Shown here: in pieces, positions 24,728-32,556 of the stretch
Layout of the letters: each line of letters opens with the position of its first letter
Position numbering within the stretch: the stretch's first letter is position 1
Assembly (NCBI GenBank): GCA_029262175.1
Contig: JAJCZV010000069.1
Span: 1 to 51,270, forward strand
Source: Gemmatimonadota bacterium
Lineage (GTDB): Bacteria > Gemmatimonadota > Gemmatimonadetes > Palauibacterales > Palauibacteraceae
DNA length: 51,270 nucleotides
Direction of reading: 5' to 3'
Notes under the pieces: model-generated
Told to the model about the DNA's origin: nothing
Seen by the model: the letters and a program-made list of their open reading frames with translations, nothing else
Database searches by the model: none
Made by a program: the position numbers and the translations under genes

Positions 24728-25267
24728 ATGGCGCATATTGAATACGTAGATCCCGCGACGATCCCAGAGGAGGATCGGGTCGCGGACGACGACAACATCA
24801 TCCGAATTCATGCGGTTCACAGTCGCACGATCCGTCTGCACTACGATCTATACCGCGAACTGATGTATTCGAAGGGGCCACTCACACGGGTCCAACGCGA
24901 GATGATCGCGGTGCGAGTGTCCGCACTCAACGAGTGCCACTACTGAATCGTGCACCACGGAGAGGGTCTCCGTCGGTTGCTTACGGCCACAAGATCAGAA
25001 TCGGAGATCGGCGCCCTGCTGGTAGCGCTCGCAAACGACCATCCATCGGCGAGTCTGGAAGATCCAGACCGAGCGATGTTGGCCTACGCGGCCAAGCTTA
25101 CCCGAACCCCGGGGGCGATCGAGCGCTCCGACGTAGACGTGCTACGAACGCACGGGTTTGATGATCGCGCCATCCACGACATTTGCGCGATCACCGCCTA
25201 CTACGCTTTCGTGAATCGGATCGCCGATGGACTTGGGGTCGAGGTCGAAGAGGGGAGAGACGGCTAG
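24728..25267 (+). CDS. AhpD-like (carboxymuconolactone decarboxylase fold) selenoprotein, Sec at TGA 24944-24946
   Basis: 179 aa if the in-frame TGA at codon 73 is read as selenocysteine. Reading is in one frame on both sides: REMIAVRVSALNECHY-U-IVHHGEGLRRLL. The AhpD catalytic set maps with exact spacing: E58, C70, then C+3 = U73 and C+7 = H77 (E118, C130, C133, H137 in the mycobacterial AhpD numbering I recall). TGA thus stands precisely where the second CxxC cysteine belongs, giving CxxU. Downstream, LANDHPSASLEDPDRAMLAYAAKLTRTPGAI and HDICAITAYYAFVNRIADGL are typical of peroxidase-related AhpD proteins. A SECIS-like hairpin follows the TGA. Likely role: thiol/selenol peroxidase. The alternative, a nonsense mutation of TGC/TGT, cannot be excluded without the genome's sel genes. 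Confidence 0.85.
24944..24976 (+). promoter_or_regulatory. Bacterial SECIS-like hairpin downstream of the Sec TGA
   Basis: After the TGA (24944-24946), ACGGAGA at 24957-24963 pairs perfectly with TCTCCGT at 24967-24973, leaving a GGG apical loop; a bulged C (24974) allows two more C-G pairs. The loop starts 17 nt after the TGA. Bacterial SECIS elements have a stem with a G in the first loop positions about 16-37 nt after the UGA, so position and loop fit. The stem is within coding sequence, as expected in bacteria. Confidence 0.7.
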
Positions 25268-25314
25268 GCGAGACCAGCCGTTCGCAACCGACGAATCGCA
25301 GAAAGGGGTCAAGC

Positions 25315-25602
25315 ATGTGCAGAAACATTCGACCGCTGTTCAACTTCGAACCGGCAGCCACCGAAGAAGAGATGCGCGCGTCAGCGCTTCAATACGTGCG
25401 AAAAGTCAGCGGGTCCACCAAACCCTCGCAGGCGAACGAAGCCGCCTTCAACCAGGCCGTCGAGGAAGTGACCGAGGCAACGCGACGCCTCATGGATTCG
25501 CTGGTTACGACCGCGCCACCAAAGGATCGCGAAGTCGAAGCGGCGAAACGGAAAGCCGCGGCGGAGAAGCGCTTTGGCAAGGTCCCGGTCGCGGCCTCGT
25601 AG
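25315..25602 (+). CDS. DUF2277 family protein
   Basis: 95 aa. The start MCRNIRPLFNFEPAATEEEM and the next block ALQYVRKVSGSTKPSQANE are the diagnostic first half of DUF2277, a small conserved bacterial family of unknown function with an N-terminal MCRNI motif. AAAGGGG precedes the ATG. The tail is Lys/Ala-rich and helical. It follows the AhpD-like selenoprotein by 47 bp and may be co-transcribed with it. No function is claimed. Confidence 0.88.
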   Translation: MCRNIRPLFNFEPAATEEEMRASALQYVRKVSGSTKPSQANEAAFNQAVEEVTEATRRLMDSLVTTAPPKDREVEAAKRKAAAEKRFGKVPVAAS

Positions 25603-25655
25603 AGGAGGCCTCCGGGTGATCTCTAGGGGAACCCCGGGGTATACCTACCGAACGC

Positions 25656-25716
25656 GCCTTAGGCACGCGCAAACTTGCCTTGGGCACGCGGTATGCCGAG
25701 GGTTCAGCTTGGCACG
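25656..25716. repeat. GGCACG-centred direct repeats upstream of the Bax-inhibitor gene
   Basis: GCCTTAGGCACGCG (25656-25669) and GCCTTGGGCACGCG (25677-25690) are 13/14 identical with a 21-bp period; a third TTGGCACG lies at 25709-25716. The second copy reads GGCACG-N4-ATGC, close to a sigma-54 -24/-12 promoter (GG and GC 12 bp apart). This could be an operator array or a sigma-54 promoter. Confidence 0.4.
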
Positions 25717-25743
25717 ACCATCGTGTACGCATCGGAGGGGCGA

Positions 25744-26445
25744 ATGAATAACCAGTTTCGGGCACAAAGCACGGCGGCTCGCGGGCATCCGGCGATCAGC
25801 GCGGCGCGGGCGGAATTCCTGGCGCGCACATACAGCCATCTGTTCGCGGCGATCGCCATCTTCACGTTGGTCGAGGTCGCGCTGTTTCGCAGCGGAATGG
25901 CGGAGACCATCGCCGCCTCGATGCTCGGCGTGAGCTGGCTCTGGGTGCTCGGCGGTTTCATGATCGTCAGTTGGTTCGCCAGCCGGGTCGCAGCGAGCGC
26001 GCAGAGCATGGCGGCGCAATACGCCGCGCTTGGCGGGTTTATCCTCGCGGAAGCGCTCATTTTCGTCCCGCTGCTCTACATGGCGAACGCCTACGCGCCT
26101 GGTGCGATTTCCAGCGCGGCTCTCATCACCTTGCTCGCGTTCGCCGGCCTCACGGCCGTGGTCTTCGTGACTCGCAAGGACTTCTCTTTCCTTCGCGGCA
26201 TCGTCGGGTACGGGATGGTGATCGCCTTGGTGGCGATCGTAGGCGGCGTCGTGTTCGGGTTTGAGCTTGGGACGTGGTTTTCGGTTGCCATGATCGGTCT
26301 GGCGGGCGCCGCGGTCCTCTGGGACACGTCGAAAATCCTGCGCAGTTACCCGGAAGACCGCCACGTCGCGGCGGCGCTCCAGCTCTTCGCCTCTGTGGCG
26401 TTGATGTTCTGGTATGTGCTGAGACTGTTCATGTCGAGAGACTAG
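25744..26445 (+). CDS. Bax inhibitor-1/YccA family membrane protein
   Basis: 233 aa, ATG with GGAGGGG. Seven hydrophobic segments: FAAIAIFTLVEVALF, LGVSWLWVLGGFMIVSW, YAALGGFILAEALIFVPLLY, AALITLLAFAGLTAVVFV, GIVGYGMVIALVAIVGGVVFG, FSVAMIGLAGAAVLWDTSKI and ALQLFASVALMFWYVLRLF. WDTSKI with the following acidic residue is the conserved late motif of the family. BI-1 proteins are pH-sensitive Ca2+-leak channels or protein-quality-control partners of FtsH (YccA). It ends just before a clear hairpin terminator. Confidence 0.9.
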   Translation: MNNQFRAQSTAARGHPAISAARAEFLARTYSHLFAAIAIFTLVEVALFRSGMAETIAASMLGVSWLWVLGGFMIVSWFASRVAASAQSMAAQYAALGGFILAEALIFVPLLYMANAYAPGAISSAALITLLAFAGLTAVVFVTRKDFSFLRGIVGYGMVIALVAIVGGVVFGFELGTWFSVAMIGLAGAAVLWDTSKILRSYPEDRHVAAALQLFASVALMFWYVLRLFMSRD

Positions 26446-26463
26446 CGACGAGGTCCTTCGCTC

Positions 26464-26490
26464 CGGGCCGCCCCAGTCGGCGGCCCGTTT
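26464..26490 (+). terminator. Hairpin terminator after the Bax-inhibitor gene
   Basis: CGGGCCGCC (26464-26472), loop CCAGTC, GGCGGCCCG (26479-26487), then TTT. A 9-bp all-GC stem 18 bp after the stop codon is a good intrinsic-type terminator, with a short T run. The convergent gene at 26552 ends close by, so it may serve both. Confidence 0.7.
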
Positions 26491-26517
26491 GGGCGAAACC
26501 GCTTGGGCAGATGCTCG

Positions 26518-26555
26518 GCGAGGCGACAGATTTTACGCGAGGCGGCAGATTTTAG
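26518..26555. repeat. Two tandem copies of a 19-bp unit
   Basis: GCGAGGCGACAGATTTTAC (26518-26536) and GCGAGGCGGCAGATTTTAG (26537-26555) match at 17 of 19 positions with no spacer. The second copy contains the TAA stop of the minus-strand gene; the first has the same TAA position, so the duplication sits exactly on the 3' end of that gene. Confidence 0.7.
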
Positions 26556-26965
26556 GCGACGCGGTAGACGTAGGCGCCGCGGATCGTCACCCCGTTTACT
26601 CGGTTGTTGCGGATGCGAACGTCGTGAATCCCGGGACCGGTGGACACGGCATCTTCGATCACCCGGACCGATCGAGCTCCGGGACGCGCGATCCCGATCA
26701 CATCCTCGGTGAGATGCTCGAGCGCCGGGTTCTCTCCCAGCGCAACTCGAACGCGGCGTCGAGCCGCAGAAGCCCCGTAACGGAACAACTCTCCCCCGGA
26801 GAGCACCAGCCGGTGTCCCGCGACATCACGAAACCAAAGCCAAAACGCCGTATCTGGACTGGCGAGTGCTTCGGTCAGTCGTTCGAGGAGTAGGACGCCA
26901 TCCGCGACAAGCGCTGGATCGACTTCCGTTTCCGAACCCATTGATACTGTTTGCACGGCGCTCAT
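26552..26965 (-). CDS. Hypothetical protein, unrecognised family
   Basis: 137 aa from the ATG at 26965-26963, with AAGGAT directly upstream; a second ATG eight codons in is also possible. The same frame stays open for another 474 codons through the antisense of the amidohydrolase gene, but that extension is an artefact of GC-rich codon use. The translation looks protein-like: a helical start (LVADGVLLLERLTEALASPD), then strands (FWLWFRDVAGHRLVLSGGEL, RSVRVIEDAVSTGPGIHDVR, GVTIRGAYVYRV). Divergent from the amidohydrolase. No family was recognised. Confidence 0.55.
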   Translation of the reverse strand: MSAVQTVSMGSETEVDPALVADGVLLLERLTEALASPDTAFWLWFRDVAGHRLVLSGGELFRYGASAARRRVRVALGENPALEHLTEDVIGIARPGARSVRVIEDAVSTGPGIHDVRIRNNRVNGVTIRGAYVYRVA

Positions 26966-27004
26966 ATCCTTGAGCACTGCAAATCGAAGGCCGGAGAAAG
27001 CCCA

Positions 27005-28411
27005 ATGATCCGTACGATCCAGCGCGTGGTTCTCGGGACACTGCTCGGGATATGCGCGACCGCACTGATGGCAGGCCCCAGCGCCGCACAGGCGCCGTCC
27101 TCGAGCGAGGTTGCCGATCTGCTTCAGGGAGTCCCCAACGGGAGCTGGCGCTCGACCTACGCCGCCCCGCCGTCCCGCCCGACGCTGATCCGGGGGGCGA
27201 CGATCATGACCGCGGCGGGAGAAGAACTCGCCGATGCTTCGATCTTGTTCGAAGACGGGCGGATCACTCGGGTCGGGTCCAACTTCGACGCACCCGCCGA
27301 TGCCGTGATCATCGATGGCAGGGGTCGGTTCGTGACGCCAGGGCTCATCGACTCGCATTCCCACATCGGCGTGTCGCCCGTCCCTGAAGTCCCCGGCAGC
27401 GCGAACAACAACGAGACCGGGATGACCACACCCCAGGTTTGGATCGAGCATTCGATCTGGCCCCAGGGTCCCGGGTTTGTCCGAGCGCTGGCGGGCGGCG
27501 CCACGACGCTTCACCTGCTGCCGGGATCGGGTGACCTGATCGAAGGCCGGGGCGCCACCGTGAAGCCGGTGGGCGCGCGGACTGCGCAGGAAATGCTGTT
27601 CCCTGGCGCTCCCCGCACAGTGAAAATGGCCTGTGGGGAAAATCCGAAGCGCGGCAACGGATTTCCGAGTACGAAGATGGGCAACGTCGCCGGGTATCGA
27701 GAAGCGTTTATCGACGCTACGAAATATCGAAACGAATGGGACGCCTGGATCGCGAACCCCGAGGGCGACGCTCCAGACCGCGACCTCGGCCTCGAGACGC
27801 TCGCCGAGGTGTTGCGCGGCAACATTCTCGTACAATGGCACTGCTACACGGCCGATGAGATGGCGACCAACCTGGAAGTGGCCCGCGAGTTCGGGTTTCA
27901 GGTGCGTTCGTTCCACCACGCGGTCGAAGGCTACAAGATCCGAGATCTCCTCGCGGAGGCGGGCACCGCGGCCTCGATGTGGTCGGAAAACTGGGGATTC
28001 AAGATGGAGGCCCTCGACGGAATCTCCGAGAACGTCGCGCTGGTCTCGTCCGCTGGGGCCCGCGCGATCGTCCACTCCGATGACGACATGCGGACGCAGT
28101 ACCTGAATCACGAGGCTGCCAAGTCGATGTGGGCGGCACGTCGACGGGGGATGGTCGTCAGTCGGGATGAGGCCCTGCGCTGGGTGACCGTGAACCCCGC
28201 CTGGGCGCTCGGGATCGATGACCGCGTCGGCACGCTGGAGGCGGGGAAGAACGCCGACGTCGTGCTGTGGTCGGGTGATCCTTTCTCGGTCTATTCGGTC
28301 CCGGACCAGGTGTGGATCGACGGAGCGCTGAGATGGGATCGCAGCGACCCCGCGTACCAACGCGTGGCCGATTTCGAACTCGGCCAAGTCGAGACGGGAG
28401 GTGCTCGATGA
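27005..28411 (+). CDS. Secreted metal-dependent amidohydrolase (imidazolonepropionase-like)
   Basis: 468 aa; ATG after GGAGAAAG. A signal peptide (VVLGTLLGICATALMAGPSAAQA) is followed by the small beta-sandwich TLIRGATIMTAAGEELADAS and the TIM barrel starting at VTPGLIDSHSHIG with metal ligands H118 and H120. WHCYTADEM, FHHAVEGYKI and VHSDDDMRTQYLNH supply the later His and Asp ligands; the strand GTLEAGKNADVVLWSGDPF closes the fold. Related secreted proteins are probable peptidases or lactonases acting on N-acyl or cyclic amides. The stop overlaps the next gene (ATGA), a degenerate homologue, then an S9 peptidase: a likely peptide-degradation operon. Confidence 0.9.
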   Translation: MIRTIQRVVLGTLLGICATALMAGPSAAQAPSSSEVADLLQGVPNGSWRSTYAAPPSRPTLIRGATIMTAAGEELADASILFEDGRITRVGSNFDAPADAVIIDGRGRFVTPGLIDSHSHIGVSPVPEVPGSANNNETGMTTPQVWIEHSIWPQGPGFVRALAGGATTLHLLPGSGDLIEGRGATVKPVGARTAQEMLFPGAPRTVKMACGENPKRGNGFPSTKMGNVAGYREAFIDATKYRNEWDAWIANPEGDAPDRDLGLETLAEVLRGNILVQWHCYTADEMATNLEVAREFGFQVRSFHHAVEGYKIRDLLAEAGTAASMWSENWGFKMEALDGISENVALVSSAGARAIVHSDDDMRTQYLNHEAAKSMWAARRRGMVVSRDEALRWVTVNPAWALGIDDRVGTLEAGKNADVVLWSGDPFSVYSVPDQVWIDGALRWDRSDPAYQRVADFELGQVETGGAR

Positions 28412-29673
28412 AGGGCACTCCTCTAGTTCTTCTCGCCGTTCTTCTGGCCGGCTCGCAGGCCGTCGACGCTAACGCGCAGACGATCGCGATCACCGGGGGG
28501 ACGGTTCACCCGGTGTCAGGTCCTCGGATTGACAACGGCATTGTACTCATCGAGAACGGCCGCATCGTGGCGGTCGGTTCGGCCGCGAACGTGAGGATCG
28601 GATCAGCGGAGATCATCGATGCCACGGGTAAGGTCGTGACCCCGGGGCTGCTCGAAGCCGGCACGCAGCTCGGACTCGTCGAAGTCGGCGCCGTCGCCGC
28701 CACGCGTCATGGGAGTCTCGATGATGGCGCGGTTCGCAGCGCCTTCCGCGTCAGCGACAGCGTCGACCCGAGATCGATGCTGTTCCCCATCGCTCGCGCC
28801 GATGGCGTGACCCACGCGATCAGTGCCCCGTCCGGCGGCGTGATCTCCGGGCAGGGCGCGGCGTTGACTCTGTTGGGATCCACCCGCAGCGAGGTGCTGT
28901 TCCGGGACCCGGTGGCCCTGTATGCGACGCTCGGGCCGGGGGCCGCAGGGAGTGCGGGCGGGAGTCGCGGTGGCGTCGTGATGGAATTGCGCGTGGCGTT
29001 CGACGATGCGCGTAAGGCGATGGAGAAGTTCACGCAGGAGGTGGAGGTCGGAGTCGAAGATCCCCCGGAGCCGATTTCTCGTGACGTGGCCCCCGTTGCT
29101 GCCGTCCTTCGCGGCGACATGCCGCTGGTGGTCCGCGCCAGCGGAGCGACAGATATCGAAATGGCGTTGGAACTCCAGGCTGAATACGGCTTCCGCATGA
29201 TCATCGACGGCGGGGAAGAGGCCTGGCTGGTGGCCGCGCAACTGGCGGCTGCGAATGTCCCCGTGATGATCCGAGCGCTCGAGAACCGACCGACTCAGTT
29301 TGACCGGTTGTCGACGCGCTACGAGACGCCGGGCCTACTTGCCGCGGCTGGCGTTGACGTGATCCTGACGACGCACAGCTCCCACCGCGTCGGACAGGTC
29401 ACGCATGAAGCGGGCAACGCGGTACGATACGGGATGGAGTGGGACGCAGCGCTTGCGGCGGTGACCCTCGCCCCCGCACGCGCCTTCGGTCTCGACGCGG
29501 ATCTGGGCTCGTTGGAAGCCGGCAAGCGAGCCAACGTCGTTGTCTGGTCCGACGACCCCTTCGAGTTCGCGGGCTTCGCCGAACGAGTGTTTATCGATGG
29601 CAAGGAGATCGACATGGTCACGCGGCAGGGACAGTTGTTCGAGCGCTATCGCAGTTTGGATCCATCGAACTAG
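28408..29673 (+). CDS. Secreted amidohydrolase homologue lacking the HxH metal motif
   Basis: 421 aa. Signal peptide KGTPLVLLAVLLAGSQAVDA, then TIAITGGTVHPVSGPRIDNG and the barrel. Where the partner has GLIDSHSHIG this protein has GLLEAGTQLG, so the first metal-binding histidines are replaced by Glu/Ala/Gly/Gln. Later it keeps LTTHSSHRVGQVTHEAGN and SLEAGKRANVVVWSDDPF. It is therefore probably a non-catalytic or differently acting member, possibly a partner subunit of the upstream enzyme, with which it overlaps by 4 nt. Reading frame and length are intact, so not a pseudogene. Confidence 0.85.
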   Translation: MKGTPLVLLAVLLAGSQAVDANAQTIAITGGTVHPVSGPRIDNGIVLIENGRIVAVGSAANVRIGSAEIIDATGKVVTPGLLEAGTQLGLVEVGAVAATRHGSLDDGAVRSAFRVSDSVDPRSMLFPIARADGVTHAISAPSGGVISGQGAALTLLGSTRSEVLFRDPVALYATLGPGAAGSAGGSRGGVVMELRVAFDDARKAMEKFTQEVEVGVEDPPEPISRDVAPVAAVLRGDMPLVVRASGATDIEMALELQAEYGFRMIIDGGEEAWLVAAQLAAANVPVMIRALENRPTQFDRLSTRYETPGLLAAAGVDVILTTHSSHRVGQVTHEAGNAVRYGMEWDAALAAVTLAPARAFGLDADLGSLEAGKRANVVVWSDDPFEFAGFAERVFIDGKEIDMVTRQGQLFERYRSLDPSN

Positions 29674-29690
29674 AAGAATGGGAGTTTGAT

Positions 29691-31721
29691 ATGAAGATGT
29701 TCCTCGCGACATTCGGGGTTCTCCTCGCGGTCTCCCCGGCACTCGGGCAAACGCAGCGGCTCACGCTCGACCACTATATGGACATGGAGTCGGTCGCGGA
29801 CCCGCAGATTTCTCCGGACGGATCGCGAATCGTGTATACGCGCGGCTGGGTCGACAAACTCAACGACTCTCGCGAGTCCTCGCTGTGGATCATGAACGCG
29901 GACGGCAGCAGGAACCGGCACCTGATCGACGGCGGCGGTGCCCAGTGGTCTCCCGATGGCGAGCGCATCTTGTTTACCGGACGGGGGGAGCCGAGCGGTT
30001 CGCAGATTTTCGTCCGCTGGATGGATGACGAGGGCGCAACGACGCAGATCACGCGGCTCGAGAACGGGCCGTCTTCAGCACGCTGGTCCCCAGACGGAAG
30101 ATGGATCGCATTTACGAGCCGCGTAAACGACAGGGCCGATTTCGCAGGCGTGGAACTACCGGGGCGCCCGGACGGCGCCTCCTGGACGGCGGACCCCAAA
30201 GTGGTAGAACGGCCCGCATACAAGCGGGACCGCCAGGGGTACGTGGATACCGGCTGGACGCACGTATTCGTCGTGCCCGCCGATGGGGGGACCGCTCGGC
30301 AACTGACCGACGGGGACTGGAATCACTCGGGCATCTCTTGGAGCCCCGACGGAACCGAGATCTACTTGAATTCGTACCGGGCTCCCGACGCTGACCGCCC
30401 CGAAAACTGGCAAGAGTCGGAGATCTACGCCGTTGCGGTCGCGACGGGGGAGACGCGCCGGCTGACCGATCGTCGCGGTCCGGATGGCGGAGCCGTCCCA
30501 TCGCCGGACGGGGCGCTCGTGGCCTACACCGCAGGTGACGAGCACCGCGACACCTACCGCAACTCCAAGATCTACGTCATGAACCGGGATGGTTCCGGGC
30601 CGCGCGCGATCTCTGGAGACTATGACCGCCAGGTGGGCCCGATGTCCTGGGCCCTCGACGGCAGCGGTCTTTACTTCAACGTCAGTCGCGACGGGTATCG
30701 ACAACTTCATTTCGCATCGCTCGATGGTGGCGTGTCGACGATGACCGAGGGCAAACAACTGTTCTCGCTCTCCTCGTTCGCACGTGATGGGACGGCAGTC
30801 GGGACCATCGCCTCGGCGCACGAACCCGGCGACCTCTATCGCTTCTCTCTTTCAAACCCGGATCGAGTCACGCGTCTGACCGAGGTCAACTCGGATGTTC
30901 TGCACGGTTTGACGCTCGGCGAAGTCGAAGAGATCTGGTATGCGTCCACCGACGGCTTTCAAATCCAAGGCTGGGTCGTGAAACCGCCCGACTTTGATCC
31001 AACCCGCGAGTACCCACTGATGCTCGTCATCCACGGCGGACCGCACGGGATGTACAACGGTGGGTTCAACTACGCGTTTCAAGACCACGCGTCGAATGAC
31101 TACGTCGTCTTGTACACCAACCCCCGGGGCAGCACCGGATACGGAACCGAGTTCGCCAATGCCATCAATCACGACTATCCCGGCGCTGACTTTCCGGACC
31201 TCATGAGCGGTGTGGACGAGCTGCTGGACCGCGGCTACATCGACGAGGACAACCTGTTTCTCTACGGGTGTTCTGGGGGCGGGATCCTCACGACCTACAT
31301 CGTTGGCAACACCGATCGCTTCCGCGCCGCGTCGGCGAACTGTCCCATCGTCAATTGGATGTCTGCGATGGGGACGTCGGACGCGATCGGCTATCTCCAT
31401 ACGTTCGAAACTCCGTTCTGGGAGGACGCGACCGAGTGGATCGATCGTTCATCGATTTTCTACGTCGAGAACGTGACGACGCCGACCATGCTGATGACGG
31501 GGGAGAAGGATCTCCGTACTCCCATGAGTCAGACGGAAGAGTTCTACCAAGCCCTTCAATATCGAGGGGTGCCCACGGTGATGGTGCGGTTCCAGGAGGA
31601 ATGGCACGGGACGAGTTCCAAGCCGTCCAACTTTCTTCGGACGCAGCTATATCTTCGAAAGTGGTTCGAGAAGTGGGGGACCCACGCGGCCTCCATGACG
31701 ACGCAGGAGGACGCGCCGTGA
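29691..31721 (+). CDS. Secreted S9-family prolyl oligopeptidase-like peptidase
   Basis: 676 aa; ATG after GGGAG. A signal peptide (FLATFGVLLAVSPALG) precedes a TolB/DPP-like beta-propeller (repeats ISPDGSRIVYTRGW, WSPDGERILFTGRG, WSPDGRWIAFTSRV, WSPDGTEIYLNSYR), then the alpha/beta-hydrolase domain with YPLMLVIHGGPHGMYN, nucleophile S528 in YGCSGGG, D607 in GEKDLRTP and H639 in EWHG. The spacing is that of acylaminoacyl/dipeptidyl peptidases (S9B/C). Cleaves short peptides outside the cytoplasm. It follows two amidohydrolases 17 bp after their end. Confidence 0.93.
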   Translation: MKMFLATFGVLLAVSPALGQTQRLTLDHYMDMESVADPQISPDGSRIVYTRGWVDKLNDSRESSLWIMNADGSRNRHLIDGGGAQWSPDGERILFTGRGEPSGSQIFVRWMDDEGATTQITRLENGPSSARWSPDGRWIAFTSRVNDRADFAGVELPGRPDGASWTADPKVVERPAYKRDRQGYVDTGWTHVFVVPADGGTARQLTDGDWNHSGISWSPDGTEIYLNSYRAPDADRPENWQESEIYAVAVATGETRRLTDRRGPDGGAVPSPDGALVAYTAGDEHRDTYRNSKIYVMNRDGSGPRAISGDYDRQVGPMSWALDGSGLYFNVSRDGYRQLHFASLDGGVSTMTEGKQLFSLSSFARDGTAVGTIASAHEPGDLYRFSLSNPDRVTRLTEVNSDVLHGLTLGEVEEIWYASTDGFQIQGWVVKPPDFDPTREYPLMLVIHGGPHGMYNGGFNYAFQDHASNDYVVLYTNPRGSTGYGTEFANAINHDYPGADFPDLMSGVDELLDRGYIDEDNLFLYGCSGGGILTTYIVGNTDRFRAASANCPIVNWMSAMGTSDAIGYLHTFETPFWEDATEWIDRSSIFYVENVTTPTMLMTGEKDLRTPMSQTEEFYQALQYRGVPTVMVRFQEEWHGTSSKPSNFLRTQLYLRKWFEKWGTHAASMTTQEDAP

Positions 31722-31758
31722 TTCCTTTTCCCGGCAGAGCGCGGGTGCGATCGTCGCA

Positions 31759-32556
31759 GTGTTGAAGAAGGCTTCCTCGTCCGCCATCGAAGCAGCCTTT
31801 GGAGAGGGACCGGCCTTCATTCCGTTCTTGTCGAGCGGGTACCCTAGCCCGGCGGATACACCTCGGCTTCTCAAGAGCCTCGCAGATGCGGGGGCCGACA
31901 TCATCGAACTCGGCGTACCCTTCAGCGACCCGCTCGCAGACGGCCCGACGATCCAGGCCGCGAGCTGGCAAGCGCTCGAGGCGGGTGTGTCTGTTGACTC
32001 GGTTCTAGATCAGCTGGGGGAAGTCTCGGCCGACCTGCCGCCCGTCGTCATCTTCTCATATCTGAACCCCATCCTGCGCATGGGTGTGGAGCGGTTTCTG
32101 GAACGCGCCCTCGAGGCGGGGGCCGCCGGACTTCTCGTCACCGACCTACCGGTTGGCGCCCACCCGGAGCTCGAGGCGCGACTTTCGTCGGGCGGGCTCG
32201 ATCTCATTCCGCTGGCGGCCCCGACGACCACCACCGAGCGACTCGAAACGATCCTCGGACACGCTTCGGGGTTTCTCTATTACATCTCGCGTCTGGGCGT
32301 CACAGGGGCTCGGGCGGCGCTGGATCGTTCATTGACGGAGAAGGTCGGTCAGATCCGAGCGACCGTGCAGCTTCCGGTCGCCGTCGGGTTTGGGATTTCG
32401 ACACCGGAGCAAGCGGCGGAGGTGGCGGGCTTCGCCGATGGCGTGGTCGTCGGTTCCGCCTTGATTGCGGCGCTCGGGACCAGCGAGCGCGCGTTTGATG
32501 AATTGGCCGTTTCACTCGCGGAAGCGATCCACCAAAAGAACGAGGGGAATCGATGA
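31759..32556 (+). CDS. trpA: Tryptophan synthase alpha chain
   Basis: 265 aa; start GTG 31759 or TTG 31762, with no clear ribosome site. It cleaves indole-3-glycerol phosphate to indole, which passes to TrpB. Catalytic E50 (IIELGVPFSD) and D61 (DPLADGP) match the Salmonella E49/D60 pair. Also GYPSPADTP, VVIFSYLNPILRMG, LVTDLPVGAH and AVGFGISTPEQA. It lies 9.7 kb from trpB, between an S9 peptidase and a beta-propeller protein, and overlaps the latter (ATGA), so the tryptophan pathway is split here. Confidence 0.95.
   Translation: MLKKASSSAIEAAFGEGPAFIPFLSSGYPSPADTPRLLKSLADAGADIIELGVPFSDPLADGPTIQAASWQALEAGVSVDSVLDQLGEVSADLPPVVIFSYLNPILRMGVERFLERALEAGAAGLLVTDLPVGAHPELEARLSSGGLDLIPLAAPTTTTERLETILGHASGFLYYISRLGVTGARAALDRSLTEKVGQIRATVQLPVAVGFGISTPEQAAEVAGFADGVVVGSALIAALGTSERAFDELAVSLAEAIHQKNEGNR

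Noticed and set aside
24728..24946. Treating the first half of the AhpD-like gene as a 72-aa protein, with a second 105-aa protein after it
   Set aside because: Both parts are one frame, the break falls on the active-site Cys, and a hairpin with SECIS spacing follows.
26966..28387. Long antisense extension (total 611 codons) opposite the amidohydrolase
   Set aside because: The true gene on plus has signal peptide, motifs and family length; the antisense frame is open only because of GC-rich third positions. Only its 3' 137 codons have a ribosome site.
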